Shown piece after piece: positions 9,101-18,400 of a stretch of DNA of 24,221 bases. The translations under genes were made by a program, and so were the position numbers. The notes under the pieces are model-generated. The model saw only the letters and a program-made list of their open reading frames with translations, ran no database searches and was not told where the DNA came from. This DNA is from a virus: positions 1-24,221 of IMG/VR virus record IMGVR_UViG_3300010883_000456; one strand, 5' to 3'. The first letter of the stretch is position 1; each line of letters begins with the position of its first letter.

Positions 9101-11205
9101 GTTCAGTGGTTTTATATGGAAGAGTAAATAATCCTAATATAAATAATAATAATAAAGGCGCTGCGCTTCCTGGTGGTCCTTTTTATTACGAAAATAGAAA
9201 TTGGGCTTGGAATTGTCAATATTATGCAGGAAGATTAAAAGACGAAGCTGTAACTATTGGTCCTATTGGTCAAGGTGGTTTAGAGCTAGCTAACTCACCG
9301 TTTGATGACGCGGCTATAAAAGGAACTTTTATAAATGACTTTCCTACATCTAAGATTCCATGGGGAAGTACTGCTGGCGCTGTGCAAAGTTTTTATAACG
9401 TAGAACAAAACCCTTTATGTGCTGTTGTAAAGATAGGAGCTGAAGATGCGCAACCTAATTTAACACAACCAACCGGACCACAGTTAAATACTTTAGGAGC
9501 AAGTGTTACTGCAAATAATACTTTTCCAGTTCCGTCTTCACCTCCACGAATTGGTTGTATGTATCCTTTTTTAAGTGTGTCAGAAACGGAACCTGTAGAG
9601 AGTTTATTAGAAATATTTTATGAAACTTCTACTTCTGGAAACTTTGTAGATTTAAATGGAACAGTATTGTCTGATTACGGAGGCGTAACCAATACATCTG
9701 TTAGTGTTGCTGATTTTGGCGAAAATTTAACTAGCGGAAGTACTATAATTACTTCGTTTGATTTCAAAGACTCAGCAGGTAATTCATTAATTTTAGATAG
9801 TGTTCCTGTAATAACTCAAGTATTAGATTCTAATGACAATGATGTAACAGGAATATTCAACATAAGCGAGTCTGTTCCTACAATTTATGATAAATTTGAT
9901 ATTAAAACAAATGGTTTATTTTGGTATGGGTTTCCTTCTGGAACTAAATCTAATCAATGGTTTGTAACTTTTCAAACAAGTTATCAAGCTGGAGCTTTTA
10001 TAGATATACTATCAAACGCTATAACTATTGATTTAGATAATATAGCGCCAATTATAGGAGGATTTACCCCTGCGCAAACTAGCGATTTAACAGAACTTGG
10101 CGTTGAACAAGCTTGTAGTAAACCAGGTGGTACAGCAGGTTATGACACTACAATGACAGGTGTGTTTGGTCAATTTACTAACGCTAAAAACGGTTCACTA
10201 GATATAGTCAATGAAACTCAAGACCTTTGTTATACTTTAAGTGTTACATCAGAACCTGTTGGTTCTACAGCTATATGGGCAATAAGTCAAGATGGTACTT
10301 TAAGTTTAACAAGTGGAACTTTAGTTAACGGAAGTTATATTTTTGAATGTACAGTTACTGACGCGGCTTCTTCTTGCGTTTTAGATGCCGGTAGCTTATC
10401 AACAACATGTGAGTATGAATTAGTATTTGGAACACCTCCAACTAATCAAGCTATATGTTTTGGCCCTACGTCTGCTATTAGTTCACTAGATACTTCTTGT
10501 CCTTCATCATTCAGTGGAACTGGTTTACCTTTAGAAGCGTTTTTTGGAGCTAGTAGATTTGTTAACTCTGGTATTGCTGGAACAGCTGGAGCAAATATTG
10601 GTAGTGACACGACTACAATAATGAGTACTATAGATACATCGATAGGAGTTTTAGGGCCTAAGTATGGTTTTACATCTAACTACGGTCTAAACTTAGCTTA
10701 CTATAATGTTTTACAAGAAGGTAATCCTAGTTTTACAAGTTCACCTCCAGCTTTTGATTGTATTACAATACCCCCAACAGTACCTCCAGATCCTAATTTT
10801 ACAACAGGAGCTTTAACTCAAGGTATAATGGCTATTCAAACTATACTAACTAAGTCAGTAACAACAGGAACTCAGCATACGTATAAAACCAATTTTACAA
10901 TTGTATACCGACCAACAAGCGCTGACGCGTGGGCGCTAGCCACTTGCTTAGCTGGTTCACCTTCTCAACCAGCGGGTGGAGTTGTAGGTAATTTTAATTT
11001 ATTACAAGTTTTAGGATCTGGAGCAACAACAGCTAGTATTACATATTTTTTCCAAAACGCTGGAGAATATGCAATTAGAAATAACGGGATTCACGGTGTT
11101 GGTTGTAACAACTGTAATAGTTGTGCTAGTTTTACTGTAAACTATTATGACGCTCAACAAGCGCAACCAGTTAATGGATGCACAGACTGCCTTGGACCAC
11201 TGTAA
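6184..11205 (+). CDS. Muzzle-type tail protein (large N-terminal portion)
   Basis: This 1673-aa protein opens with NTFLKSKMNKDLDSRILPNG and EYRDAQNLQISRSEG (residues 6-40), a start I associate with muzzle/tail-tubular-B-like proteins of crAss-like and marine phages. Residues 220-241 contain a propeller-blade style strand (DDLLFWTDNRNQPRKIN). An inserted beta domain carries two GxxYxxG motifs, PGQGYAIG (824-831) and GQKYVSG (871-877). Residues about 1200-1640 are Ser/Thr/Gly-rich and Ig-like in style and could contact the host. The last 34 residues hold five Cys (1641, 1644, 1647, 1666, 1669) as CxxCxxC and CxxC. No signal peptide or membrane helix is visible. The gene starts 3 nt after the connector gene and ends in TAATAA. 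The role would be the distal tail barrel, perhaps with receptor contact. The family call is fairly firm; domain limits are approximate. Confidence 0.65.
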   Translation: MPKITNTFLKSKMNKDLDSRILPNGEYRDAQNLQISRSEGSEVGEFENIPGNVELQNLYTGNFVSKFIGQFTNETSGDMYLFNSSFTEDGICPRDTIVYFNSALGTGDAIVLQDNLGAVLNPEVLGIKVGMSLWGNSWGPSGIPSGLNGFKREFNIIKVTSTEIQISTDVPTGPDGIGVGDTIYIGYINTIYRYNTVSNELVLLVRGDFLNFSQQNKITGINLIDDLLFWTDNRNQPRKINVSLANPQALASPIHYVNEDQISVAKYYPYKTPLVLEDNVKQINTGAQAAAPLKGYVLTGLAIAGSTSGVKIGDIASGFPGQEPQELWNVISIEKDVSITIYNNFKDGDFAANMSPGTWDGTATASKLLINFKRPSVKNLADKKQTNGFETTAISVGAIAAGNTFSINYAYFNQIDDQSPQPTPRVGDFITSKTLLAPDGSTGITIADQVIIQSIDVIDVGINIELQLTKDITSALANDVTVSANPNYDALFTGDPDLIEEKFIRFSYRFKFEDNEYSLAAPYTQICFIPKHNGLFGGGQNESLQDMKNAYDSTIVEWFTNNIDTVSLKIPFPDLPSSTSAEAIQYLINDYKVTNIEILYKESDALSTKILESIEINNSLLVSFLELIPQINSNVSGSNWFYNFDYKSIKAFRTLPTSQQNRVYDNVPIKALAQELTANRVMYGNFLQKHTPPTGIDYEIINSNKSIEYDNYAQYPYHTVKQNRSYQAGFVLSDRYGRASSVVLSTNDDNPDVSGSTLYVPYKSFGEIDDPVNDVTTYKWLGNALRLKINNGVTQITNNTKTGEPGLYKSWSNTSVDSISIIDPGQGYAIGEILDFTYNIGLLGEGSGLEIEILSIGGGGEVTGFRIKERGQKYVSGQTLLYNSGSVFPGTDLEIQVTVNPPNVLGWQSYKLVVKQQEQEYYNVYLPGYVSGYPVTASTDYGRIAFAALFGDNINKVPRDLNEVGPTQTEFSSSVVLYGRVNNPNINNNNKGAALPGGPFYYENRNWAWNCQYYAGRLKDEAVTIGPIGQGGLELANSPFDDAAIKGTFINDFPTSKIPWGSTAGAVQSFYNVEQNPLCAVVKIGAEDAQPNLTQPTGPQLNTLGASVTANNTFPVPSSPPRIGCMYPFLSVSETEPVESLLEIFYETSTSGNFVDLNGTVLSDYGGVTNTSVSVADFGENLTSGSTIITSFDFKDSAGNSLILDSVPVITQVLDSNDNDVTGIFNISESVPTIYDKFDIKTNGLFWYGFPSGTKSNQWFVTFQTSYQAGAFIDILSNAITIDLDNIAPIIGGFTPAQTSDLTELGVEQACSKPGGTAGYDTTMTGVFGQFTNAKNGSLDIVNETQDLCYTLSVTSEPVGSTAIWAISQDGTLSLTSGTLVNGSYIFECTVTDAASSCVLDAGSLSTTCEYELVFGTPPTNQAICFGPTSAISSLDTSCPSSFSGTGLPLEAFFGASRFVNSGIAGTAGANIGSDTTTIMSTIDTSIGVLGPKYGFTSNYGLNLAYYNVLQEGNPSFTSSPPAFDCITIPPTVPPDPNFTTGALTQGIMAIQTILTKSVTTGTQHTYKTNFTIVYRPTSADAWALATCLAGSPSQPAGGVVGNFNLLQVLGSGATTASITYFFQNAGEYAIRNNGIHGVGCNNCNSCASFTVNYYDAQQAQPVNGCTDCLGPL

Positions 11206-11234
11206 TAAAAATATAAAATAAGTAATAATAATAT

Positions 11235-12689
11235 ATGGCGACTACACTAGAAATATCGTACTTTAATTCCTTTTGGCTAAAGAGACTGAAAAACGCTACT
11301 CAATACCAAGAAAGAAGACCAGACGGTAGTCTTGAAATAGTAACGGCACCTCTCTCGCTAGGAGGAGGGACAACAGATGGAACACCTAATGTAAGTACGG
11401 GAGCTGGATATATTAACTCAAATGTAAACGAAGACTGGTTCGTAGAAGAAGCTAGAATAGAAGGCGGTTTTAATAACGCTTCTGTTGACTTTGGAAATAA
11501 GGCTTACATAGTAGAAGAAGAATCTAGACAAGAACGTAGAAAAAACGCTATAATATATTCAGGCGTATACAATTCTAAAAATGGTATTAACAATAGTAAT
11601 CAATTCCCTATTGGTGAAGACATTACAAGAGCAGTTGATCCTGCTTCTGGAAGCATACAAAAGTTATTTGCAGAGAATACAAATTTAGTAATATTTCAAG
11701 AGCGTAAAGTTAATAGAGCACCTATAGATAAAGACGTTGTGTTTACTCAAGAAGGTCAACCTTTAACTACTAACAGTAATTTAGTTATAGGAACGCCAAG
11801 TCCTTTTGAAGGTAATTTTGGAATCTCTGAAGACCCAACCTCATTTGCTACATATGGTTATTTTAAGTATTTTACAGATAGAGACCGTGGAGTTGTTATG
11901 CAGCTAGGGCCTAATGGTCTTAATGAAATATCTAATTTTGGTATGATAGATTATTTTAGAGATTCGTTTAATTCTTTAAATTCTGCATCTGATTCAAGTA
12001 TCGTAGGAGGTTATGATGTTTATCAAAAAAACTACGTTGTAACTTTTCCAGGACTTATTAAAACATTACATTACGATGCAGCTGTTAAAGGTTGGGTTAG
12101 TTTCCAAACATATATACCAGACTTATCTACAAGCTTACAAGGCGAATATTATACTTTTGCTGGTGGTGGTATATGGAAACATTATAGTAACGCTAAATAT
12201 AATACTTTTTATAATGCATATCAAAACTCAAGCGTTACTTTTGTTTTTAATCCCAAACCAAAAATGCTTACAAAAACTTTTAAAACTATAGAATACACCG
12301 GTAGTAATGGTTGGCAGGTTGATTTTTCAACTGTTGATTACACTGGTACAGATACAAACCCACAAGGTCCAGGTCTTGGTGAAACTGATCTTGAACAAAA
12401 AGGTAATAAAATATTTAGTTACGACGAAGGTTATTACGTTAACAATGGCATAGAATACAGGGCAGGTTTTGATAGAAAACAAAACAAATATTACGCGCCT
12501 ATAAAAGCAAACAACGAGCAATTAGCAGGTCAAGTAATTTTAGGTGGTGGAGTTTATCCATTTGAATACAGTAATAATAGCGGTATAAAAGGTATGTATT
12601 TAACGGTTACTTTTTCTACAGATGGAGCAACATTTAGAGACGACTCTAAACAATTGTTTTCTGTAAGTAGTAATTACAATAATAGATAA
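11235..12689 (+). CDS. Muzzle-type beta-propeller protein (C-terminal portion as separate gene)
   Basis: This 484-aa protein has motifs I know from the C-terminal part of large phage propeller/muzzle proteins: EESRQERRKNAIIYSGVYNS (about 95-115), then a run of DPASGSIQKL, NTNLVIFQERKVNRAPIDKD, and YFTDRDRGVVMQLGPNGL with GMIDYFRD at 236-243. No N-terminal anchor corresponding to the SKMNKDLD start of the upstream protein is present, so this looks like the missing half of that protein placed in its own gene. The stop of the upstream gene and a TAATAATAATAT leader before this ATG make a simple frameshift unlikely. It probably assembles with the 1673-aa protein in the tail. Alternatively it is a separate tail propeller that arose by duplication. 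Confidence 0.6.
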   Translation: MATTLEISYFNSFWLKRLKNATQYQERRPDGSLEIVTAPLSLGGGTTDGTPNVSTGAGYINSNVNEDWFVEEARIEGGFNNASVDFGNKAYIVEEESRQERRKNAIIYSGVYNSKNGINNSNQFPIGEDITRAVDPASGSIQKLFAENTNLVIFQERKVNRAPIDKDVVFTQEGQPLTTNSNLVIGTPSPFEGNFGISEDPTSFATYGYFKYFTDRDRGVVMQLGPNGLNEISNFGMIDYFRDSFNSLNSASDSSIVGGYDVYQKNYVVTFPGLIKTLHYDAAVKGWVSFQTYIPDLSTSLQGEYYTFAGGGIWKHYSNAKYNTFYNAYQNSSVTFVFNPKPKMLTKTFKTIEYTGSNGWQVDFSTVDYTGTDTNPQGPGLGETDLEQKGNKIFSYDEGYYVNNGIEYRAGFDRKQNKYYAPIKANNEQLAGQVILGGGVYPFEYSNNSGIKGMYLTVTFSTDGATFRDDSKQLFSVSSNYNNR

Positions 12690-12699
12690 ATATAATAAT

Positions 12700-13107
12700 A
12701 TGAAATTAAATTCAAGAGGACTAACTGAAAATGACTGGAAGTTGTTAGAAAGTTGGTGGAAAGACTGGGGTTGGCCCGTATTAAATAAAGATATATTACC
12801 TGACAATGGAACAGGTGGTATTATGATTGAAAATGAAGGTAAGCCAATTGCCGCCGGTTTTTTATACTGGAGTAATTCAGGTTTATGTTGGTTAGACTGG
12901 GTAATATCTGATCACAAAGGAAACAAAAGAGCTAGACCTTTAGCAGTAAAACTATTGATAGAAACAGCAGAAGAACTAGTAAAGGCAGCAGGTAAAAAAT
13001 GCCTAATGTCAATAAGCAGAAGTAATAGCTTATTAAAAATACATAAAAAACTAGGGTGGACAATTGATGAAACTCCATCCCATGAAATGATAAAAAGAAT
13101 AATTTAA
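12700..13107 (+). CDS. GNAT-like acyltransferase-fold protein in the T7 gp13 position
   Basis: This 135-aa protein has the strand-helix order of the GNAT acetyltransferase fold: GIMIENEGKPIAAGFLYW (40-57), CWLDWVISDH (63-72), a helix RPLAVKLLIETAEELVKAAG (79-98), strand CLMSISR (101-107), and the closing SNSLLKIHKKLGW (108-120), which corresponds to the usual 'lYeklGF' element. The acyl-CoA pyrophosphate-binding loop, normally Q/R-x-x-G-x-G/A, is here KRARPLA (76-82) without the glycine, so activity is uncertain. GNAT-fold proteins are found as gp13-type internal core genes of T7-like phages, and the next three genes follow the T7 14-15-16 order, so a virion or assembly role is as likely as an enzymatic one. 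It is Trp-rich (W13, W19, W20, W23, W25). It starts 10 nt after the muzzle gene. Confidence 0.6.
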   Translation: MKLNSRGLTENDWKLLESWWKDWGWPVLNKDILPDNGTGGIMIENEGKPIAAGFLYWSNSGLCWLDWVISDHKGNKRARPLAVKLLIETAEELVKAAGKKCLMSISRSNSLLKIHKKLGWTIDETPSHEMIKRII

Positions 13108-13121
13108 AAAAAAATAATAAT

Positions 13122-13850
13122 ATGGCAGCAGTAGCAGCAGTAGCATCAGTAGCGGTCGGAGTAGGAAAAGCAGTAGGAGGAGCAGTAAAAGCCGGTAAAG
13201 CGCATAAAGAAATGCGAAGAGCTCGCGCAAGAAAACAAGTAGCAAAAGCTGGAATGTTAAACGCTATGGCGAATAGAGCAGAAATAACTAATCCTTACGC
13301 AGGGGTAACTGATCTATCTGGACTAGCCAGCGATTTATCAAGCCAAATATCTAACCCATATAATCAACTAAGTGTTTCTACAGCAGCAGCAGAAATGCAA
13401 ATTGAAGAAGCCGATATATCCTTAGCTAACACTCTTGATACTTTAGAACAAACAGGAGCAAGCGCTGGTGGTGCCACGGCTTTAGCTATGGCAGCTTTAA
13501 AATCTAAAAAAGGAGTAGCGGCAGATATTAGTAAACAAGAAGCGGACAACGCTAAACTAAGAGCTCAAGGCGAGGCACAAATGATGCGAGAGAAAGTAGC
13601 AGCAACTACTAGATATCAAGACGTATTGATAACACAAGGCACAAGAGTTGAAGACTCTGAGATAGCTGGAGAAATATTTCAGTTTACAGCTCAAGAAAAT
13701 AGAAGTAACGCAGACGTACAAATGTACTCACAGCAGTACCAAGGTTTTGCAAACCAACAATCACAATCTTCTCTTGCATCAGCAGCAGGAACAGGTGCAA
13801 TGATAGCTGGAATAGGTGAGATAGCTGGTGGTTTATTAAGCTCTGATTAG
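13122..13850 (+). CDS. Small internal virion protein, T7 gp14-like in position and composition
   Basis: This 242-aa protein has hydrophobic small-residue ends (AAVAAVASVAVGVGKAVGGA at about 2-21 and AAGTGAMIAGIGEIAGGLLS near the C-terminus). Between them is a long Ala/Gln/Glu-rich helical body with ISLANTLDTLEQTGASAGGA in the middle. That is the composition of podovirus internal core proteins that insert into the outer membrane during DNA ejection. There is no signal peptide cleavage site. The ATG follows AATAATAAT directly and lies 14 nt after the previous stop. It is the only gene in the window ending in TAG; an in-frame TAA follows after one further codon. Similarity to T7 gp14 is in architecture and gene order; I cannot claim sequence homology. 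Confidence 0.5.
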   Translation: MAAVAAVASVAVGVGKAVGGAVKAGKAHKEMRRARARKQVAKAGMLNAMANRAEITNPYAGVTDLSGLASDLSSQISNPYNQLSVSTAAAEMQIEEADISLANTLDTLEQTGASAGGATALAMAALKSKKGVAADISKQEADNAKLRAQGEAQMMREKVAATTRYQDVLITQGTRVEDSEIAGEIFQFTAQENRSNADVQMYSQQYQGFANQQSQSSLASAAGTGAMIAGIGEIAGGLLSSD

Positions 13851-13873
13851 AATTAAAGAAAAACAAACACAAA

Positions 13874-15427
13874 ATGAACGAAATAATTAAAGCTCATAAT
13901 AGTAAAATTAATAGACTTGTTAACGTGTCTCAAGTAAGACGCGCTAATGAGTTAGACTTTTTTACAGATGCTAGTATAAAATATCGTAAATATTTAAACA
14001 GTCCTTTAGCTTTAAATAAAAACGAAGACAAAAATCTTTCAGACATTATAGTAAAAACTTTCTTAGAACAAGCTCAAGATCAAGAAATGGGAGTTCTAGT
14101 AAGACAAACTAGATTAGCTACTGATGTCAAGAACATGAGTCAGGAGCAAATAAAAGAAGACAGAGAATATATATCAACATTTTTCTCAAGATTAACTTCG
14201 ATACAAGAAATAGGAGGATATTTAATAGTTGCCGTAGAACCTGTTAAACCAGATAATTTACCTGCTTTTATATCTAGCTATAATCAGATTAATATAAACG
14301 GGACAAACGAAAGAACTAAAGATAGAAACATGTTTATGGTCGCTGCTTGGGCTGATTTATTTAATTATTTTGATGATGTAAAGGTCGAAAAAAACTTTAC
14401 GTTTAGACAAACAAACAATGGAGAAATAGCGGTTTTAAATCAAAGAATAAAAATAAAAATAACTGGTGAAACTTTTAGTAAATATTTGCACAAAAAACCT
14501 TATATTATAGATGATTTTTTAGCAAATAAAAACATAAGTTTTGATGAAAACATGGAAGGTTATTACACTATATATGGAGAGGTTGATTCTACTCAAATTC
14601 CTAATGGGGATTTATTAGATCTTTATTTATCAGAAGTTCCAGCTAGCATGGATCTAGGTTCTACTTTTGACAACGCTGGTATAACTATAAACGCAACTAT
14701 TCAACCTCAATATTTTTTAGGTGGTACTATTCCGCAAGGAGATAGAAATGATCCAGGACAAGACACAGCTATTCAAATACCTATGTTTAGTATAGAAGGT
14801 AATAAAGTAAAAAAGTCCATGATTAAACCTGTAAACACAACAGCTATAAACATGACACCTGCTTACAAAGCTGAGATTAATAACTATGTAGCTAGTTTAT
14901 TTGCTATAGCTAGTGGTAATATATCTGTATTATCTGGCTACAGTAACAAAAGACTAGGTATTGATTTACCTTTAGGTATAAACGAAGTAGCTACTAAAGA
15001 ACTAGAATCAATGTATGAGTCTTTATCTCCAGAACGTAAAGCTAGTTTTGTAGGTAATAGATATCAATTTAATACTATATCTAAAAACTCTAGTCAAAAG
15101 ATTAGTTTAGTAGATGCTCAAAAAGCTTTTATAACGCAATTGATTATGGACTCTAATTTAGATATTAAAATAATACAAGAAGATGTTCCAGGTGGGCCAA
15201 GCTTTGTTAAAGAAACTTTAACAGATCAAACAAAACAAGGTCAAGATTTAATAAAAGCATTAAACGAAAATCGAATGCCATTGCCAGATTTTTATAAAAA
15301 TCAATTAGGCATAACTGAATGGCAAGCTGGTTTACCTTTATTTTATCAAAAATTACCAGAAGAATCAAACGAATTACCAGCAGAACTTGACGAACAAACA
15401 GCAGCTTTAGTTGCTCAATATTCTTAA
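13874..15427 (+). CDS. Unknown structural protein in the T7 gp15 position
   Basis: This 517-aa protein is not one I recognise. The N-terminal 120 residues are helical and charged (MNEIIKAHNSKINRLVNVSQ; IIVKTFLEQAQDQEMGVLVR). Residues 120-300 look beta-rich (EIGGYLIVAVEPV; GYYTIYGEVDSTQIPNGDLL; TFDNAGITINATIQPQYFLG). The rest is helical again, ending in an acidic Glu/Ala tail. No catalytic motif, signal peptide or membrane segment is visible. It lies between the small Ala/Gly-rich protein and the giant protein, 9 nt upstream of the latter, which suggests a partner of the giant protein in the internal core. It could also be a tail or head protein. Confidence 0.4.
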   Translation: MNEIIKAHNSKINRLVNVSQVRRANELDFFTDASIKYRKYLNSPLALNKNEDKNLSDIIVKTFLEQAQDQEMGVLVRQTRLATDVKNMSQEQIKEDREYISTFFSRLTSIQEIGGYLIVAVEPVKPDNLPAFISSYNQININGTNERTKDRNMFMVAAWADLFNYFDDVKVEKNFTFRQTNNGEIAVLNQRIKIKITGETFSKYLHKKPYIIDDFLANKNISFDENMEGYYTIYGEVDSTQIPNGDLLDLYLSEVPASMDLGSTFDNAGITINATIQPQYFLGGTIPQGDRNDPGQDTAIQIPMFSIEGNKVKKSMIKPVNTTAINMTPAYKAEINNYVASLFAIASGNISVLSGYSNKRLGIDLPLGINEVATKELESMYESLSPERKASFVGNRYQFNTISKNSSQKISLVDAQKAFITQLIMDSNLDIKIIQEDVPGGPSFVKETLTDQTKQGQDLIKALNENRMPLPDFYKNQLGITEWQAGLPLFYQKLPEESNELPAELDEQTAALVAQYS

Positions 15428-15436
15428 TATAATTAT

Positions 15437-18400
15437 ATGGAAGAAGAAGAAGAAATCACTATTGAGGATCTTTTGAAACCCTCACCCAACCAAGTTGTTG
15501 AGGGAGAAGAAAAAGAAGAAGAAGAAAAAGAGAATCAGTATGATTTAACCCCAATAACTATAGAAAGTTTAATGGCTGCTAGGGATAAAGACTTGCCTGT
15601 CGTCAATAGTATAGAGCCAATGCCAACTGTTGTTAGAGATAACCCAGGTTTGCGTCAGTCCCGTTTAGGGGTAAAACTTGATGATGAAGGTTATCCTATG
15701 CAGCCTTTATTGAGCCAAGCCATAAACTATAACCTAGACGAAGAATTCATATTAGGACAAACTCAAAATCCTGAGGAAACTAAATTTTATATAGAAACTC
15801 AAGAAGTAACTAATGAGTTTGAAAAAATAATTAATAACCCAGTTTTAAAAGATTATTCTACAATATTACCTATACAGGCAGACGCGTTAAATCTTGATTT
15901 TGAAGATGTTCAAAAGATAGACGTTGAAGCAACAATGAATGAGTTGTCAATGGCTAAAATAAACTTACCAGCTATCGTTGCATATGACATTACAGCAAAA
16001 TCACTGATAGATGGACCTAACCCATTAATTGACGGTCCTATACCAATGTTTAATTATTCAGAAAACCCAAAAGAAGATACTACTAGGTTTTATACACCTA
16101 CTTCAGAAGTTAAAGATTATATAAGAAACTCTATACTTACAGAGACTGGAAGAGACTTTAAAGATACTATGACATGGGAAGACTTTGTAGCAAAAGCTAG
16201 CAAGGTAACAGATGAAATAATGAAGAAAGACCCTCTTATTAAAGAAATTTTTGGAAAAGCAAACATGGTTTTAAAAAACGAAGGCCAAGCTAAATACATC
16301 GAGATGTTAAACACTGCTCGAGAAGAAAATGGTTTAGACACTCCAGAAGAAATAGAAGCTTTACAAAGTCAATATAGTGATTGGGAAAAGAAAAGATGGG
16401 ATGAATTAATACAAAGTACAACTTTTGACAATAGAGCACAAAAATATCAGTTTGCTACAAAAAATGTATTAGAAGAATTATACAAACCTTTTGGAAGATC
16501 TAAAGATGAAAGTTTAGCTGAAATTGATAGAAAACTTAAGTCAGGAGAAATAAGCGAAACTTTGTGGGGATTAAGAGATATAGGAATAGGCACGTGGAGA
16601 GGATTACCTAACAAATGGAATATTCTTGATATTACCGCTAAAAAATCTACTCTTAATGAGTTCCAAAGTAATATTAATTTTTACGAAAGTAACAAAGAAA
16701 AATTAGAAAAATTAGGAATGCTTGATTTAACTAATAAAGAGTTTGAAGAAAAACTTAGATTAGCTGGGTTTCCTCAATTTAAACGTAAAAAGAAAAAAAT
16801 CAATCCGGCCCTCGGGTACGCCCGGTTATCCACTGAACAAGCTGCTAAACTGATAAAGGATTTAAAAAAGTATGACGATGATTACCCTACAACTTTAGAA
16901 TACGAAAATAGTCTTAAACACTTAACTCAAGAAGAAAAAGAATTAATGCTTGAGACATATACCCAGTTTACTGATATGCAATCTAGCATGTCTGGCTTTA
17001 ACGCTTTGGATGCTAGTCAAGGCAAGAATACTTTACGAAACGGTATGAATAGAATTATACCTAGACAAGAAATGATACTTAAAAGCACTATCGAACCTAC
17101 TATAGAAATATTAAAAAATACAAACTTTCAAAGTTTATTAAATGAAACAGATCCTGATGAGGACGGTATTGTAGATACTGTTGGTCAAATACTTAGTCAA
17201 AGTAACATGATGTTGACTTTTGGTGGAGAACTTACAGCTATGGTTGGGTCTAAAATGAAAAATCCTCTTGGAGTTGTATTGTATGGATCAGGAAAATTAG
17301 CATCTCTTATAGGTACAGCAGATATAGCAGCGCAAGAATTTGGTTCTGGAATATGGGGAACTTTTGACGCAAACATTAGAAAAAGAAAAGGAGAAAACTA
17401 CCAACCTACTTTAGATGATTACCTAGCTGAGTTAGAAGACCCAGATTCTGTAAGCATTATACAAAATATTATTAGTACTGGAGGTATTGTTGCTTTAGAA
17501 AGACTTGGTTTAGGTAAAATGTTAGGAGCTACTAAAATGACTAGCAAAAATTTAGCATCACTGTTAAGAGGAGAATATAAAACTTGGCTTAAAACTTTAC
17601 CTGCTCTTGTTTATCAAAGAGAACTTGCTGGGGGAATTGAATTTGTAACAGAAGGATCACAAGATTATATTAGTAGTGCTAATATTAAATTTGGTTCCGG
17701 AGATAGCTTAGGACAATCTATATCCGAGGCAGAGTTTGGTATGTTAGCCGCTAAAAAAGGTCGACAGATAGGTAGATTTTTACCTGTTGTAGGTCAAATA
17801 ACTAAACAAACAGCTATAGAATTAAATGCTGCTGCTTTAAAATTATCAACAAATTTTGATTTAGGTAAATATAGTCAAACATTTAAATCAACTGAATTGT
17901 TTTTTAATCAATCTATAGAAAAAATACAAAAAGATGTAGATTCTAATAAAATATCACAAGAGGACGGTCAGTTAGCGATTAGAAATATATCAAATATAAG
18001 AAATGCTGGTATGAAAATACCTACTAACATAGACGGTAGATCTAAACCCAGACTAATGAGACTATTGTTAGAGCAACAAGCTTTACAAAATAAAATTAAA
18101 GAAATAGACAATAAAGACTTAAGCGCTAATGACATTTTACAGTTAGCTACAGTATCTAGTCAAATTCAAGGTATAGTTAAAAAAGCTGACTCAAGAGAAA
18201 ATTACATTAAACAAGTTGGAAATGTTGTTAATATTATAAATAATAACGAAAACGCTAAAGTAAAAATAATACGTAGCAAAGATAATAAAGGTGTTGAAAA
18301 TCAAATAGACAAATTAAACAGTGAAGGCTGGAAAATAGCAGCGTCAAAAGGTTTAACAACCAATTATGGTACTATATTTCAAAAAGGTGATCAACAAGTT

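Noticed and set aside
11206-11234. Frameshift or sequencing error joining the two muzzle genes
   Set aside because: The gap has tandem in-frame stops and a leader like those of neighbouring genes; no single-base change would fuse the two frames.
12076-12291. Second + frame ORF (71 aa) inside the 484-aa propeller gene
   Set aside because: It is an out-of-frame product of AT-rich coding sequence, with Ile/Leu-rich text and no leader.
13848-13856. Read-through of TAG at the end of the 242-aa gene
   Set aside because: Read-through would add only two residues before TAA, and no long gene contains an internal TAG.
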